Below, in pieces: positions 35,885 to 44,270 of a stretch of 64,000 nucleotides of DNA; position 1 is the stretch's first letter; every line of letters begins with the position of its first letter. The stretch lies in assembly GCF_029946505.1 (NCBI RefSeq), contig NZ_JARZHG010000049.1:1-64000 (forward strand), given 5' to 3'. The notes under the pieces are model-generated. The model searched no databases, had not been told where the DNA came from, and saw nothing but the letters and a program-made list of their open reading frames with translations. A program made the translations under genes and the position numbers. Source of the stretch: Polyangium sp. y55x31. Its GTDB lineage: Bacteria; Myxococcota_A; Polyangia; Polyangiales; Polyangiaceae.

Positions 35885-37213
35885 TCACGCCCTCGCATCC
35901 AAAACCTTTCGGCCCGCCTCGCCAAGCACATTCACCTCTCGCCGCGTGGCGGCTTGCGCCGCGGCTCTCCCGCTCGCGAGGCTTGCGTCCGCGAGCATGC
36001 CCGCGTGGCCCACCCAGTCGCCTGCCACGAATACCCCGGGTGCGCCCGGCACTGCGGGCCCGGGCCGGCCACGCGCGCCGCCGCGTGATGCCTGCGGGAA
36101 ATCGTGCGCCACCGTGATCGACGGCAAGAATCGACGCTCGACCACGAGGTTTTTCGCGCCCGGTTGCAACAGTTCGAGCACCTCTTCGAGCTCGCGCTCG
36201 CCTGCCCGTGGATCGTCGAGCGCGCCGTACCGCGCCACGTGCACCACGGCGCCGCCTTCGGGCGCGAGGCGTGCGGACGCCGAGTGCACCGAGAAGTAGA
36301 GCGGCCGATCGATCCCCAGCGCGAACGTGTTCCGCGGCTGCGGCAGGCGCGAGAGCGCGACGTCGAGGCACGCGGCCGTCACGGGGATCGCCGCCGCGGC
36401 CCACGCCGCGAGGACCGGCACGTCGGGCAAGAGCGACGAGGCGAGCGAAGGGCTCGCCGCGATGATCACGGCGTCCGCGGGGATCTCCGCCCCGTCCGCG
36501 AGCCGGACTGCCTTCACGCGCCCATCCTCCCGCACCACGGACACGGCCTTCGCGCCCGCGACGATCTCCGCCCCCGCGGCCCGCGCCACGCCCGCGAGCC
36601 CTTTCACCAGCGTCTGCCAGCCGTCGTGCAGGTAGATCACGCCCCGCGTCGTCCCGAGCTGGAACTGCGAGATGGCCGCGTCCGCCGAGAGCCGCGTGAG
36701 GTCCGACGAGTACGTCGAGAGCCGGATCAGCGCGCGGACCACGGCCCGGGCCTCGGGCGTGCGGACCTTCTGCGTGAGGAACGCCTCGAAGCTCGTCTCG
36801 CCGAGGGCCGTGACGTCGACCTTGTCGAGACGAGCGAGCAGCCGCGCAACCTCGATCTTCCCGATGAGCGGCAAGAGCGACGACGTCAAGAGCGACACGG
36901 GCCCGGTCGGCAGGGCCCGGAGCAGCTCGCCATCGATCGCATATGCACCGCTGTTCGTGGGCGGAGGTGCGCCTTTCATCTCCACGCCGAGCTCGTCGAG
37001 CACGCGCTCGGCCTCACCGCCGCGGTAAAGCGCGTGAGGACCGATGTTCAACGAAAACCCCTTCTTCTCGTGGGTCGCCGCGCGCCCCCCGAGCTCGGAC
37101 GCCTTCTCCAGCACCGTCACCCGCCGGCCCGCCCGCGCCGCATACGCCGCCGCCGAAAGCCCCGCGAGCCCGCCGCCGATGACCACCACCCGAGCCGCCG
37201 TGTTCGTCGTCAT
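35885..37213 (-). CDS. FAD-dependent oxidoreductase of the phytoene desaturase/amine oxidase class
   Basis: 442 residues. N-terminal FAD-binding motif VVVIGGGLAGLSAAAYAARAG (GxGxxG type) followed by GGRAATHEKKGFSLNIGPHALYRGG, typical of CrtI-like desaturases, retinol saturases and protoporphyrinogen oxidase-like proteins. C-terminal GVFVAGDWVGHAGMLADASLASGRAAA is the second FAD-contact block. The substrate is unknown. GAGAGGT is placed 7 nt before ATG 37213. The sigma factor gene follows by 5 nt; ECF41-type sigma genes are commonly next to oxidoreductases of this kind, so this is the likely main target. Confidence 0.9.
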   Translation of the reverse strand: MTTNTAARVVVIGGGLAGLSAAAYAARAGRRVTVLEKASELGGRAATHEKKGFSLNIGPHALYRGGEAERVLDELGVEMKGAPPPTNSGAYAIDGELLRALPTGPVSLLTSSLLPLIGKIEVARLLARLDKVDVTALGETSFEAFLTQKVRTPEARAVVRALIRLSTYSSDLTRLSADAAISQFQLGTTRGVIYLHDGWQTLVKGLAGVARAAGAEIVAGAKAVSVVREDGRVKAVRLADGAEIPADAVIIAASPSLASSLLPDVPVLAAWAAAAIPVTAACLDVALSRLPQPRNTFALGIDRPLYFSVHSASARLAPEGGAVVHVARYGALDDPRAGERELEEVLELLQPGAKNLVVERRFLPSITVAHDFPQASRGGARGRPGPAVPGAPGVFVAGDWVGHAGMLADASLASGRAAAQAATRREVNVLGEAGRKVLDARA

Positions 37214-37234
37214 GATCGCACCTCTCAGGGGAGG

Positions 37235-37260
37235 CACGTCGGGGGGTGGCGAAAGGTTAC
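37235..37260 (-). promoter_or_regulatory. candidate ECF-type promoter of the oxidoreductase-sigma operon
   Basis: On the minus strand GTAACC (37260-37255), 16 nt, CGTG (37238-37235). A second GTAACC lies at 37299-37294 with CGTC at 37272-37269. The AAC / CGT pattern and spacing suit extracytoplasmic-function sigma promoters and would allow self-control, but it does not match the published ECF41 -35 box well. Confidence 0.3.
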
Positions 37261-37295
37261 GCGGAATCGACGTGGGCGCGATCGAGGGGGCGAGG

Positions 37296-37583
37296 TTACT
37301 TCCGGGCCAGCCACTCCAGGAGGGCGACGAGGGCGGCGAGGCCGGCGATGGGGAGGGCGATCCAGCCGAGGAAGGTGACCCAGCCGCGGCGCAGGGAGCG
37401 GCCGCCTCGGTCTTCGCAGGCGAGACAGATGGCCCAGACGCGGGTGCCGCCTTCGGTGAGGACGCAGCAGTCGCCGCAGACGGGAGACTGGCAACGCGCG
37501 CAGGGACCGGCGGCAACGGCGCTGCAGCGGACGCAGCGCGCGATGGGGGGGCCGTCGTCGTGGGGGATCAGGCCGCCGGACAT
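37296..37583 (-). CDS. small zinc-ribbon-like membrane protein
   Basis: 95 residues. The N-terminal half has three CxxC-like pairs (CVRCSAV, CARCQSPVCGDCC, CLAC), consistent with a B-box or zinc-ribbon fold that binds metal, and the C-terminal half has one hydrophobic helix (TFLGWIALPIAGLAALVALLEWL) ending in a short basic tail, so the metal-binding part is probably cytoplasmic. Proteins of this shape occur widely in myxobacteria; function unknown. The gene is 82 nt upstream of the oxidoreductase, on the same strand. A leaderless-type -10 box lies just before the ATG. Confidence 0.8.
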   Translation of the reverse strand: MSGGLIPHDDGPPIARCVRCSAVAAGPCARCQSPVCGDCCVLTEGGTRVWAICLACEDRGGRSLRRGWVTFLGWIALPIAGLAALVALLEWLARK

Positions 37584-37589
37584 GGGGGG

Positions 37590-37595
37590 AGTCTA
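37590..37595 (-). promoter_or_regulatory. candidate -10 box, leaderless, for the zinc-ribbon membrane protein gene
   Basis: On the minus strand TAGACT, followed by six C and then the ATG at 37583. No Shine-Dalgarno sequence. Confidence 0.4.
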
Positions 37596-37639
37596 GCCTT
37601 GCCTGGTCGCACTGGAACACCCTCTCAGAGGTGGTCCCG

Positions 37640-37647
37640 TATAAACT
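37640..37647 (+). promoter_or_regulatory. candidate -10 box, leaderless, for the lipoprotein gene at 37654
   Basis: TATAAACT; TATAAA ends 8 nt and TAAACT ends 6 nt before the GTG at 37654. No Shine-Dalgarno sequence. It is among the most AT-rich octamers in this GC-rich window. Confidence 0.5.
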
Positions 37648-37653
37648 CTCTAC

Positions 37654-39129
37654 GTGAGACGTACCTCGCTCCTGCTCTTCCTGCTGCTCACCGCGTGCGG
37701 AGCGCGCACATCCCTCGATCTCGGCAGCGCTCCGCCCACGAGCCTCCCGCCGACGGAGCCACATGCCTGCCTCGCCGACCTCGCGAGGACGAGCGCTCCC
37801 GACTGGGAGCGCGGCCACGCGTGCGACGCGGGATCGCTCGGCGACGATATCGGGATGTTCGCGATGGTGGGCTTCGACCTCATCGGCGTGACCAGCGCCG
37901 GGCCTCGCATCATCCACCGCTTCTTCGAAGGACAGGATGACACGAAGGCGACCGCCATCGACACGGCTATGGTCGTCCGTGGCGATTACGTGGCCGCGAC
38001 GGTCACCCGTGAGCCTCACGGGCTCGCGTATGGCGATCCGATCCACGCCGAGACCGTGCTCCTTCGCCGCGACGGAACGCTCCTCGGGCAGCACCTGGAA
38101 GAGGGCCCGTCGATCTCGAGCGTCGGGCTGGTTGGCTTCTTTCTGAGCGACCGCGGGATCATCGTCGCTGGCCGCCGGTTCAAGGACGACATCCACACAT
38201 CCGCAGCAAGGGATACGGGCCTCCTGGCCACGACCCCCGATGTACAACCGATCGCCGAGCCGGCGCCGAGCGGCCGCGTCGTGGTTCGCTCGGCGGATCC
38301 GAACTCGTCGGAGGTGATCCTCTCCTGGCTCGACCCGTGTACGGGCGAGCTTCATCCGACCCGCGAAAGCGCGCGCATGACGCATGGGACCTTTCGGACG
38401 TGGGGGCACCGGCTCGTGTATCTCGACGACGTCGATCCGACGCAGCTCGTCATCGAAGATCCGGAGGGCTCGACGACGATCCCTCTCGGCGAGAAAGGCG
38501 AGCTCATCGAAATCCATCCCGCGGGGCACGCGCTGCTCGAGACGGCGGTCGAGGGGCGTGTGCTCCTCGCCGACTTGAACGCGCACACGGCGCGCGCGAT
38601 CACGGTCCAGATGCCGCCGGGTTGGACCGAGATGACCCCTGCGCGGCCGACGTCGGATGGACGGCTTTACCTGGCGATGCGCGACAGCGCCGTCTGTCAT
38701 CTCGAGGTGAGCAGCGACGGCCTCTCGTGGACGCCGGTGGGCCTGCCCATTGGGGAGGTCTTCGGGGCAGCGGCGCGCGAGTCGAATGGGACGTTCTACC
38801 TCTATGGCAGCATCAACGCGGTCACGATCCCACCGTGGGATCCTCCGCCTCCTGGAACGATGCGACTCGACCACAACAGCGTGCAGGTCGCGCGCGAAGA
38901 TGGCACGAGCGTCGTGCTCAAAAACCCTCCTTTCGGTCAGTATTGGCTCGACGACTTCCAGCTGGCCGCCGATGGCGGGTGCGTGTCCGATGGGAACAAC
39001 GGAGGCGTCGAGATCACCCACACGTCGAGCGGGACGGTGATGTTCGTGCCCCTCGCGGATCCAAAGATTTACGATCCGGTGGACGTGTCGACGTTCGTCC
39101 CGGGAGACGACATGATGCCGTGGTATTGA
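37654..39129 (+). CDS. lipoprotein of unknown function, probable beta-propeller
   Basis: 491 residues from GTG 37654. Signal peptide MRRTSLLLFLLLTAC with lipidated Cys15. The mature part is dominated by short predicted strands with repeating turns (LLRRDGTLLGQHLEEG, VVVRSADPNSSEVILSWLDPCTG, RLVYLDDVDPTQLVIEDPEG, GTFYLYGSINAVTIPPWDPPPP), the look of a six- or seven-bladed propeller. No catalytic motif. Divergent from the zinc-ribbon gene with 70 nt between starts. Confidence 0.8.
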   Translation: MRRTSLLLFLLLTACGARTSLDLGSAPPTSLPPTEPHACLADLARTSAPDWERGHACDAGSLGDDIGMFAMVGFDLIGVTSAGPRIIHRFFEGQDDTKATAIDTAMVVRGDYVAATVTREPHGLAYGDPIHAETVLLRRDGTLLGQHLEEGPSISSVGLVGFFLSDRGIIVAGRRFKDDIHTSAARDTGLLATTPDVQPIAEPAPSGRVVVRSADPNSSEVILSWLDPCTGELHPTRESARMTHGTFRTWGHRLVYLDDVDPTQLVIEDPEGSTTIPLGEKGELIEIHPAGHALLETAVEGRVLLADLNAHTARAITVQMPPGWTEMTPARPTSDGRLYLAMRDSAVCHLEVSSDGLSWTPVGLPIGEVFGAAARESNGTFYLYGSINAVTIPPWDPPPPGTMRLDHNSVQVAREDGTSVVLKNPPFGQYWLDDFQLAADGGCVSDGNNGGVEITHTSSGTVMFVPLADPKIYDPVDVSTFVPGDDMMPWY

Positions 39130-39734
39130 CCGGTTCCGGTCGCCGCAGCGCCTTCCGGTCGGATCCAGCCACGACCATCCGGAGCCCAAGACGTTCCCAT
39201 CCCTCGCAACGCTGCCGGATCGGGATCCCGGACGATTCCCCCGCCGTGCAACGCCCGCGGACGGGGAGCCCGGATGATTCCCCCGCCGCGCAACGCCCGC
39301 GGACGGGGATCCCGGACGATTCCCCCGCCGCGCAACGCCCGCGGATCTGGATCCCGAACGATTCCCCCGCCGCGCAACGCCCGCGGATCTGGATCCCGAA
39401 CGATTCCCCCGCCGTGCAACACCCGCGGATCTGGATCCCGAACGATTCCCCCGCCGTGCAACACCCGCGGACGGGGATCCCGGACGATTCCCCCGCCGCG
39501 CAACGCCCGCGGATCCAGATCCCGGCACGCTCCCATCCCTCGCAAGACACCCCGCCACGCGGCGCGGCTCGTTCCTCCCTCGGCGAACGCGCGTCGCCAT
39601 GCCTCCGGTAGGCCTGCCGACGGTTTCATGCTCACCTTTTTCACTCTCGCATGAATGATCCGCTCCGAACGTCTAACGCGCGAACCCGAAACGACCCCGC
39701 CCACGCCGTGCGGGGGCAGGGGAGGAGAAGAGCC
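39130..39734 (+). other. 605-nt region between genes, mostly minisatellite
   Basis: No credible gene. The middle is the 42-bp tandem repeat listed separately; degenerate units on both sides share CGTTCCCATCCCTCGCAAC / CGCTCCCATCCCTCGCAAG. Because the unit is a multiple of three, long open frames run through it on both strands; these are artefacts of the repeat. The last 90 nt lead to the ribosome binding site of the next gene. Confidence 0.6.
39234..39527 (+). repeat. 42-bp minisatellite, seven tandem units
   Basis: Units start with GATTCCCCCGCCG at 39234, 39276, 39318, 39360, 39402, 39444 and 39486, exactly 42 bp apart. They differ at a few positions (CGCGGACGGGGATCCCGGAC versus CGCGGATCTGGATCCCGAAC; GCAACGCCC versus GCAACACCC), with variants clustered in neighbouring units, as expected from repeated unequal exchange. 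Degenerate units flank the array at 39192-39233 and 39528-39569. Confidence 0.9.
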
Positions 39735-40394
39735 ATGCGATGCCCTCGTGAGACCGATGGGAGTCCCGTTCACCGCCGTCACATCCGTTTTCACCTCACG
39801 GCCTGCAAGGGCGCAGGCCCCGTGCACGACATGTTGGCCGCGGAGGCGAGCACGATTTACATGAACCTGAGGGACGCCGAGCGTGCCCGCGAGGACGCCG
39901 AGGACGCGGCCACCGCTGCGTCGGCCGGGCTCTCGCGCGCCGAGAGCACGCTCGAGAACGCGATCCGCGAGCTCGATGCAGCAGCGAAGAAGCTCGACCG
40001 CAAGGATCCAGCCCTCGCCGCGCAGCGCACGATTTTCCCGGCGGGCCTGCGCCCGGTGCTCAAGCCCGAGGGGCAGGCGCAGCTCGACGTCTTGCTCCCC
40101 TTGCGGGTCCGGCTCGCGCCCTTCGCCGGCAAGGGCGACGTGGACGACGCCATCGCCGGCCTCGATTACGCGGAAATGCAGCACCGCGCCGCCCTCGAAA
40201 CCGTGGACCTGGCCGCCGCGGAGGTCGACACGCGTTTCGCCCACGAACGAGCCGCGCGCCGCGCCGTACGCGAGCAACTGGTGAGCGCCTTCGGCCGGCT
40301 GCGGGATCATTACAAAGCGCACCCGGCCGCCGCCGAGGCGTTCTTCCTGCGAGAGCGTTCGCTGTCGAAGCGCAAATCCGACGGCACCAAGTAG
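39735..40394 (+). CDS. conserved hypothetical coiled-coil protein
   Basis: 219 residues; I do not recognise the family. The N-terminal 35 residues (RCPRETDGSPVHRRHIRFHLTACKGAG) contain Cys and His residues that could bind a metal. Residues ~35-110 and 145-215 are long charged helices (AERAREDAEDAATAASAGLSRAESTLENAI; AEMQHRAALETVDLAAAEV), probably a coiled coil. No signal peptide. ATG 39735 was chosen because AGGAGAAG lies 7 nt upstream; ATG 39831 is a weaker alternative. Same direction as the next lipoprotein gene, 96 nt apart. Confidence 0.7.
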   Translation: MRCPRETDGSPVHRRHIRFHLTACKGAGPVHDMLAAEASTIYMNLRDAERAREDAEDAATAASAGLSRAESTLENAIRELDAAAKKLDRKDPALAAQRTIFPAGLRPVLKPEGQAQLDVLLPLRVRLAPFAGKGDVDDAIAGLDYAEMQHRAALETVDLAAAEVDTRFAHERAARRAVREQLVSAFGRLRDHYKAHPAAAEAFFLRERSLSKRKSDGTK

Positions 40395-40477
40395 CCGCTC
40401 GCCCCCGCCGCGATACCCTCCTGATCACCCGATCCCCGCGCCCCACCAAATCCTTCCGCGGCTGCCGACCCCTGCGG

Positions 40478-40483
40478 TAGGGT
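40478..40483 (+). promoter_or_regulatory. candidate -10 box, leaderless, for the RCC1-like lipoprotein gene
   Basis: TAGGGT, 7 nt before the ATG at 40491. No Shine-Dalgarno sequence. Confidence 0.4.
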
Positions 40484-40490
40484 GACCGCC

Positions 40491-42527
40491 ATGCGCCGCG
40501 CGTTCGCCCCCGCTTCCGCCCTCGTCCTTTTCGGCTGCACGACCGCCGCGCCGCCCCCGCCGCCCACCGCGCGTGACCTCGCGCCCGCGCTCGCCACCAC
40601 GATCTCCGTCCCGGCGCCCGCCTCCACGTCCGCTCCGGCCGCGCCGCCTCCGGAGGATCACACGTTCGTCGAGGTCCGCGGCGGGGACGGCGGCTTTTGC
40701 GCCCGCACCGAGCGCGGCTCGCTCTATTGCTGGGGCGCCCTGGCCCTGCCCGGCGACTTGGCACAACGCTCGTACGACCGCCCCGTGCGCGTGGAAGGGT
40801 TCTCCAACCTGAAAGGCTTCACCATCCTCACGGGCGGCCAGGTCGTCGGCTGGGACGCGGCCGGTACGTTGTTTCGCGTGGTGCGCGACGACGGGACGAA
40901 ACCCTTCCGCGTCGTGCGGGGCTTCCGGGTCGTGCAGCCCAAGCCCGAGGACATCGCGAAGTACTCGCTCGGCTCGAATACCCCCGGGAACGCGCAGATC
41001 GTCGCAGGCAGCCGCGATTGCTTGCTGTCCGACAAGGGCGAGGTCTTTTGCTCGCTCCGCATGGAGTACACGGATGGGCCGTATCTGCGGGTGCCGGCCC
41101 CGCCCATGCGCGCCCTCTCCGATGAGAACTGCGGCATGGGCGTGGACGGCGGCTTTTATTGCTGGAACCTCGACAGAGCCGAAACGACACGCTTCGGCAA
41201 GCCCATCCCCGGCTACGGCGTCGGGCCCATGCCCCTGAAAGGGCCCGTGGAAGAAGCGATCGTCGCCCATGTCCGGAACCTCGGACATCAGGTATGCGCG
41301 CGGCGGCCCGACGGCACCGTCTTCTGCGACGATTCGCTCGTCGACCGGAAGGTCCGCGAGCTCGCCGAGGGCAAGCGGGTGACGCGGCTCTTCACGGGCC
41401 TCTGGACCAGCGTGTGCTTGAGCCGCGAGGACGGCGTGTCGCGCTGCACGTGCGCCTTCGAGCGGCCCTGCGTGGACCCCGAGAAGACGTACGAAGTGCT
41501 CCCGACAGTCGATGCGTCCCTCGGGGTGGCCGTGCTTCCGAATAACGTCTGCGCGCTCGGGAAGGATCATCGCGTGCGGTGCTTCGGCGCGCGTCGCGGC
41601 GGCCTGCTCGGCGACGGCGTGCCGCGCGTGCTCGAACGCACCACGATGGTCCCCGGAATCACGGGCGCGAGCGAGATCAGCGCCGAGGGCGGCGTCGTCT
41701 GCGCGCGGTTCGGCACGACCCGCGTCTCCTGCTGGGGCGCGATCGCCGACACGTTGCACGTGCCCCGGCGTGATCTCGTGCTGCCCGAGCCGGCCGTCGA
41801 CGCAATCGTCGGTGGCATGCCGCTCTGCGTGCGCGGCGCGAAGTCGGGGCAATGGTACTGCCGGAACCGTTCGTTCATCCGAGGGGACCTGAAGGACGAT
41901 TTCGCACCGCTCGTCGACACCCGCGGCGCGGCGGTCAAGGACGTCACCGTGAAGGTCCACAACGGCGTCGGCATCATGGTCGCCAAGCGCGGCGGCGGCG
42001 CGGGGATGTTCTTTTACGAGGGAAACCCGAAGCCCCTCCGTGTGGGATGGTTCGACCCGAAGGACGAGCTTTCGAACGCCACGTACCTCACCCCCTTCCG
42101 CAGGGCCATCCTCGCCGACGGGACGGCCATCTTCCAAGACGACTCCTTCGGCGACAAGGCGCGGGTCCCCGGGAAGTTCCGCGCCTTGCTGGAGGCCGCG
42201 CGTTGCGCCGTCGACGAGGGCGCGCGCCTCGTCTGCATGGGCGCGCCCGACGGGCCGAAGGTCGTCCTGACCGAGGTGGCGGAGGTCGACGTCGATTGCG
42301 CGCGCACCGAGCGAGGCGAGGTGTTTTGCTTCGACCGCAAGGCGACGAAAAAAGGCGAGGTCGCGAAGTTCCGCCGGATCGAGGGGCTGCCCGGCGGCGC
42401 GATCGTGCAGATCGCGCGCGACTGCGGCCGCACGCGGGAGGGAGAGATTTACTGCTGGGGGAGCGTGTTCGATCTGGGCGACCGCGAGCCCATTCAGCGC
42501 ACGCCGGTGGAGATCGCCGTGCCCTGA
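40491..42527 (+). CDS. lipoprotein with RCC1-like repeats
   Basis: 678 residues. Signal peptide with lipobox LVLFGC (Cys16) and a Pro/Ala/Ser-rich linker to about residue 55. The mature protein repeats short blocks such as GGFCARTERGSLYCWG, CALGKDHRVRCFG, VVCARFGTTRVSCWG and CARTERGEVFCFD, roughly 45-60 residues apart: the C-x-n-G-x2-x-CWG form of RCC1/BNR-like propeller blades common in myxobacterial surface proteins. The paired cysteines probably make disulfides within blades. Its last 34 nt overlap the end of the convergent ABC-F gene. Confidence 0.85.
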   Translation: MRRAFAPASALVLFGCTTAAPPPPPTARDLAPALATTISVPAPASTSAPAAPPPEDHTFVEVRGGDGGFCARTERGSLYCWGALALPGDLAQRSYDRPVRVEGFSNLKGFTILTGGQVVGWDAAGTLFRVVRDDGTKPFRVVRGFRVVQPKPEDIAKYSLGSNTPGNAQIVAGSRDCLLSDKGEVFCSLRMEYTDGPYLRVPAPPMRALSDENCGMGVDGGFYCWNLDRAETTRFGKPIPGYGVGPMPLKGPVEEAIVAHVRNLGHQVCARRPDGTVFCDDSLVDRKVRELAEGKRVTRLFTGLWTSVCLSREDGVSRCTCAFERPCVDPEKTYEVLPTVDASLGVAVLPNNVCALGKDHRVRCFGARRGGLLGDGVPRVLERTTMVPGITGASEISAEGGVVCARFGTTRVSCWGAIADTLHVPRRDLVLPEPAVDAIVGGMPLCVRGAKSGQWYCRNRSFIRGDLKDDFAPLVDTRGAAVKDVTVKVHNGVGIMVAKRGGGAGMFFYEGNPKPLRVGWFDPKDELSNATYLTPFRRAILADGTAIFQDDSFGDKARVPGKFRALLEAARCAVDEGARLVCMGAPDGPKVVLTEVAEVDVDCARTERGEVFCFDRKATKKGEVAKFRRIEGLPGGAIVQIARDCGRTREGEIYCWGSVFDLGDREPIQRTPVEIAVP

Positions 42528-44029
42528 GCGGGGTCGAGCTCGCGGACACGCCCATTCTCGATCCGCCAGACCACGCTCGTCGCGCGGCGGGCGAACGAGG
42601 CGTCGTGGCTGACCATCACGATCGCCCCCGGATACCCCGTGAGCGCGCGTTCGAGGCGTTCGAGCGAGGGCAGGTCGAGGTGGTTCTCGGGCTCGTCGAG
42701 CAGGAGCGCCGAGGCCCTGCGGCCGAGGCCGAGCGCAATGGCGAGCTTGCGCGCCTCGCCCGGCGACGGCTCGGCGGAGGCCAGGATCCGCTCGGGATCC
42801 GTGCCCAGCGTGGCCACGAGCGACAGCGTGCGCCCGCGCGCCTCGGGTCCGAGGGCGCGGACCTCCGCGAGCAAGGCCCGCCGCGCCTCCGCCGGGAGAT
42901 CCTGCGGCAAGTAGAGCACCTGCTCCCTCGGGATCCGCGCCGCGGCCACGAGCGCGCCGAGCAGCGTGCTCTTGCCCGCGCCATTGCGACCCTCGATGCG
43001 GATGCGGCCGTCGCGCGGGACCGAGAGGCGCACGTCACGGAGAAGCTCCGTATCACCCGCGCGAAGGACGGGCAGCTCCAGGAGGAAGGGCCAGGGCTGC
43101 GTCGGTCGCTCCCAGCCGACGTAGATCTCGCCGCCGTGCTCCTTTTCGACGTGGTGCCGCGCGACCTCGGCGCTCGCCCGCGCGAGATCGCCCCGCGCCA
43201 CGCCGACGGTGCGCCCGGCGCGTTTCTCCGCGGATTCGATCGCGATCTTCCGGAGCATGCCCCGGCCGTCGTGATCGTTTTTGTTTTTCATCTGCGTCTT
43301 CATGCTGCGCGCCGCGTCGACCGCAGCTTGCTCCCGCCGCGCCTGATCGAGCCTGCGCGCGGCGCGCTTCTCCTCGCCCTTGGCCGCCTCGCGCTCGTCC
43401 CGCGCGTGGGCCGCCTCGGCCTCCCACGCCGCGCGCGCGTCGGCATAACGGCCGCGATAGACATGCACGTGGCCTTGATGAATGCGCAGCGTCGTCGTGG
43501 TGAGCGCGTCGAGCAGGGTCCTGTCGTGCGAAACCAGAAGCCCGACGCCGTCGAAACGGCGGAGCGCGCCGACGAGGAGCTTTCGCGCCTCGACGTCGAG
43601 GTGGTTCGCGGGCTCGTCGAGCAAGAGGATCTCCGGCGCCTCGAAAAGCGCCGCGCCGATCTGCCAGCGTTTGCGCTCGCCCGGGGAGAGCGTCGGCCAG
43701 CGTTCGAGATCCTCGGTCACGAGATCGAGCCTGCCGCGCAGCGCTATGGCTTCTCCGTCGAGATCCTCGGCGAACCTGAGGATTGCATCGGAGAGCGAAT
43801 CGACGGTCTGCGGGCAGAGCACCACACGTGCTTCGGCCGGATCACGCCGCACGTGGCCCCGCTCGGGCCGCAATTCACCCGCGAGCAGGCGGAGCAGCGT
43901 GGTCTTGCCAGCGCCGTTCTCGCCCACGATGCCGGCCCATCCCGGACCGAGGTGCAGCTCGACGTCCTCGAGCAAGGACGTGGCATCCCCATGGGAAAAC
44001 GCTACGCGCAGCGCATGAAGCGATAACAT
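42494..44029 (-). CDS. ABC-F family ATPase (two nucleotide-binding domains, no membrane part)
   Basis: 511 residues. Domain 1: Walker A GENGAGKT (36-43), signature LSPGERKRW, Walker B EILLLDEPANHLD. Domain 2: GRNGAGKS, signature PSPGEARKL, Walker B ALLLDEPENHLD. Between them is a basic Arg/Lys/Ala helix linker (~185-290) with MKTQMKNKNDHDGRGM, as in ABC-F proteins that act on the ribosome, some of which protect against antibiotics. Specific role unknown. ATG 44029 with CAGGAG upstream. Ends overlapping the convergent lipoprotein gene by 34 nt. A structured leader (44040-44196) precedes it. Confidence 0.93.
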   Translation of the reverse strand: MLSLHALRVAFSHGDATSLLEDVELHLGPGWAGIVGENGAGKTTLLRLLAGELRPERGHVRRDPAEARVVLCPQTVDSLSDAILRFAEDLDGEAIALRGRLDLVTEDLERWPTLSPGERKRWQIGAALFEAPEILLLDEPANHLDVEARKLLVGALRRFDGVGLLVSHDRTLLDALTTTTLRIHQGHVHVYRGRYADARAAWEAEAAHARDEREAAKGEEKRAARRLDQARREQAAVDAARSMKTQMKNKNDHDGRGMLRKIAIESAEKRAGRTVGVARGDLARASAEVARHHVEKEHGGEIYVGWERPTQPWPFLLELPVLRAGDTELLRDVRLSVPRDGRIRIEGRNGAGKSTLLGALVAAARIPREQVLYLPQDLPAEARRALLAEVRALGPEARGRTLSLVATLGTDPERILASAEPSPGEARKLAIALGLGRRASALLLDEPENHLDLPSLERLERALTGYPGAIVMVSHDASFARRATSVVWRIENGRVRELDPAQGTAISTGVR

Positions 44030-44039
44030 ATTCTGTTCT

Positions 44040-44196
44040 CCTGAATCGGTGGCCCGCGCGTCCCCCGGGTTCGTCTCCTCGGGGCAGGGCGCCGGGCGTC
44101 ACGGCACGTTTACGAACGGCTGGATTCAGGAAAACAGGCGCAAGGGCGTAATCCTCCGAAGGGGGCGAGCAAGATAGCAGCCTCGTTCTTGCTCGC
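44040..44196 (-). promoter_or_regulatory. possible attenuator leader of the ABC-F gene and adjacent 10-bp inverted repeat
   Basis: Read on the minus strand, CCTGAATC (44130-44123) can pair with GATTCAGG (44047-44040), whose end is part of the CAGGAG ribosome binding site of the ABC-F gene. Farther upstream a perfect 10-bp inverted repeat GCGAGCAAGA/TCTTGCTCGC (44165-44174, 44187-44196, 12-nt loop) lies between the divergent ABC-F and fibro-slime genes. ABC-F resistance genes often have leaders that expose the start site only when ribosomes stall, so this is a plausible switch. Confidence 0.4.
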
Positions 44197-44270
44197 AAGG
44201 AAGAATTTCCGGCTGTACGCTCGCGCTCGTCTGCTGACGCGGACGCGCATCTGCTTCATCAGGAGGAAAT

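Noticed and set aside
39234-39527. CRISPR array
   Set aside because: Units are directly adjacent and alike along their whole length; there are no unique spacers and no cas genes.
39014-40322. Repetitive open frames through the minisatellite on both strands (for example CAAGESSGIPVRG repeats)
   Set aside because: The 42-bp unit is a multiple of three, so all frames stay open. No signal peptide, ribosome binding site or codon bias supports a repeat protein.
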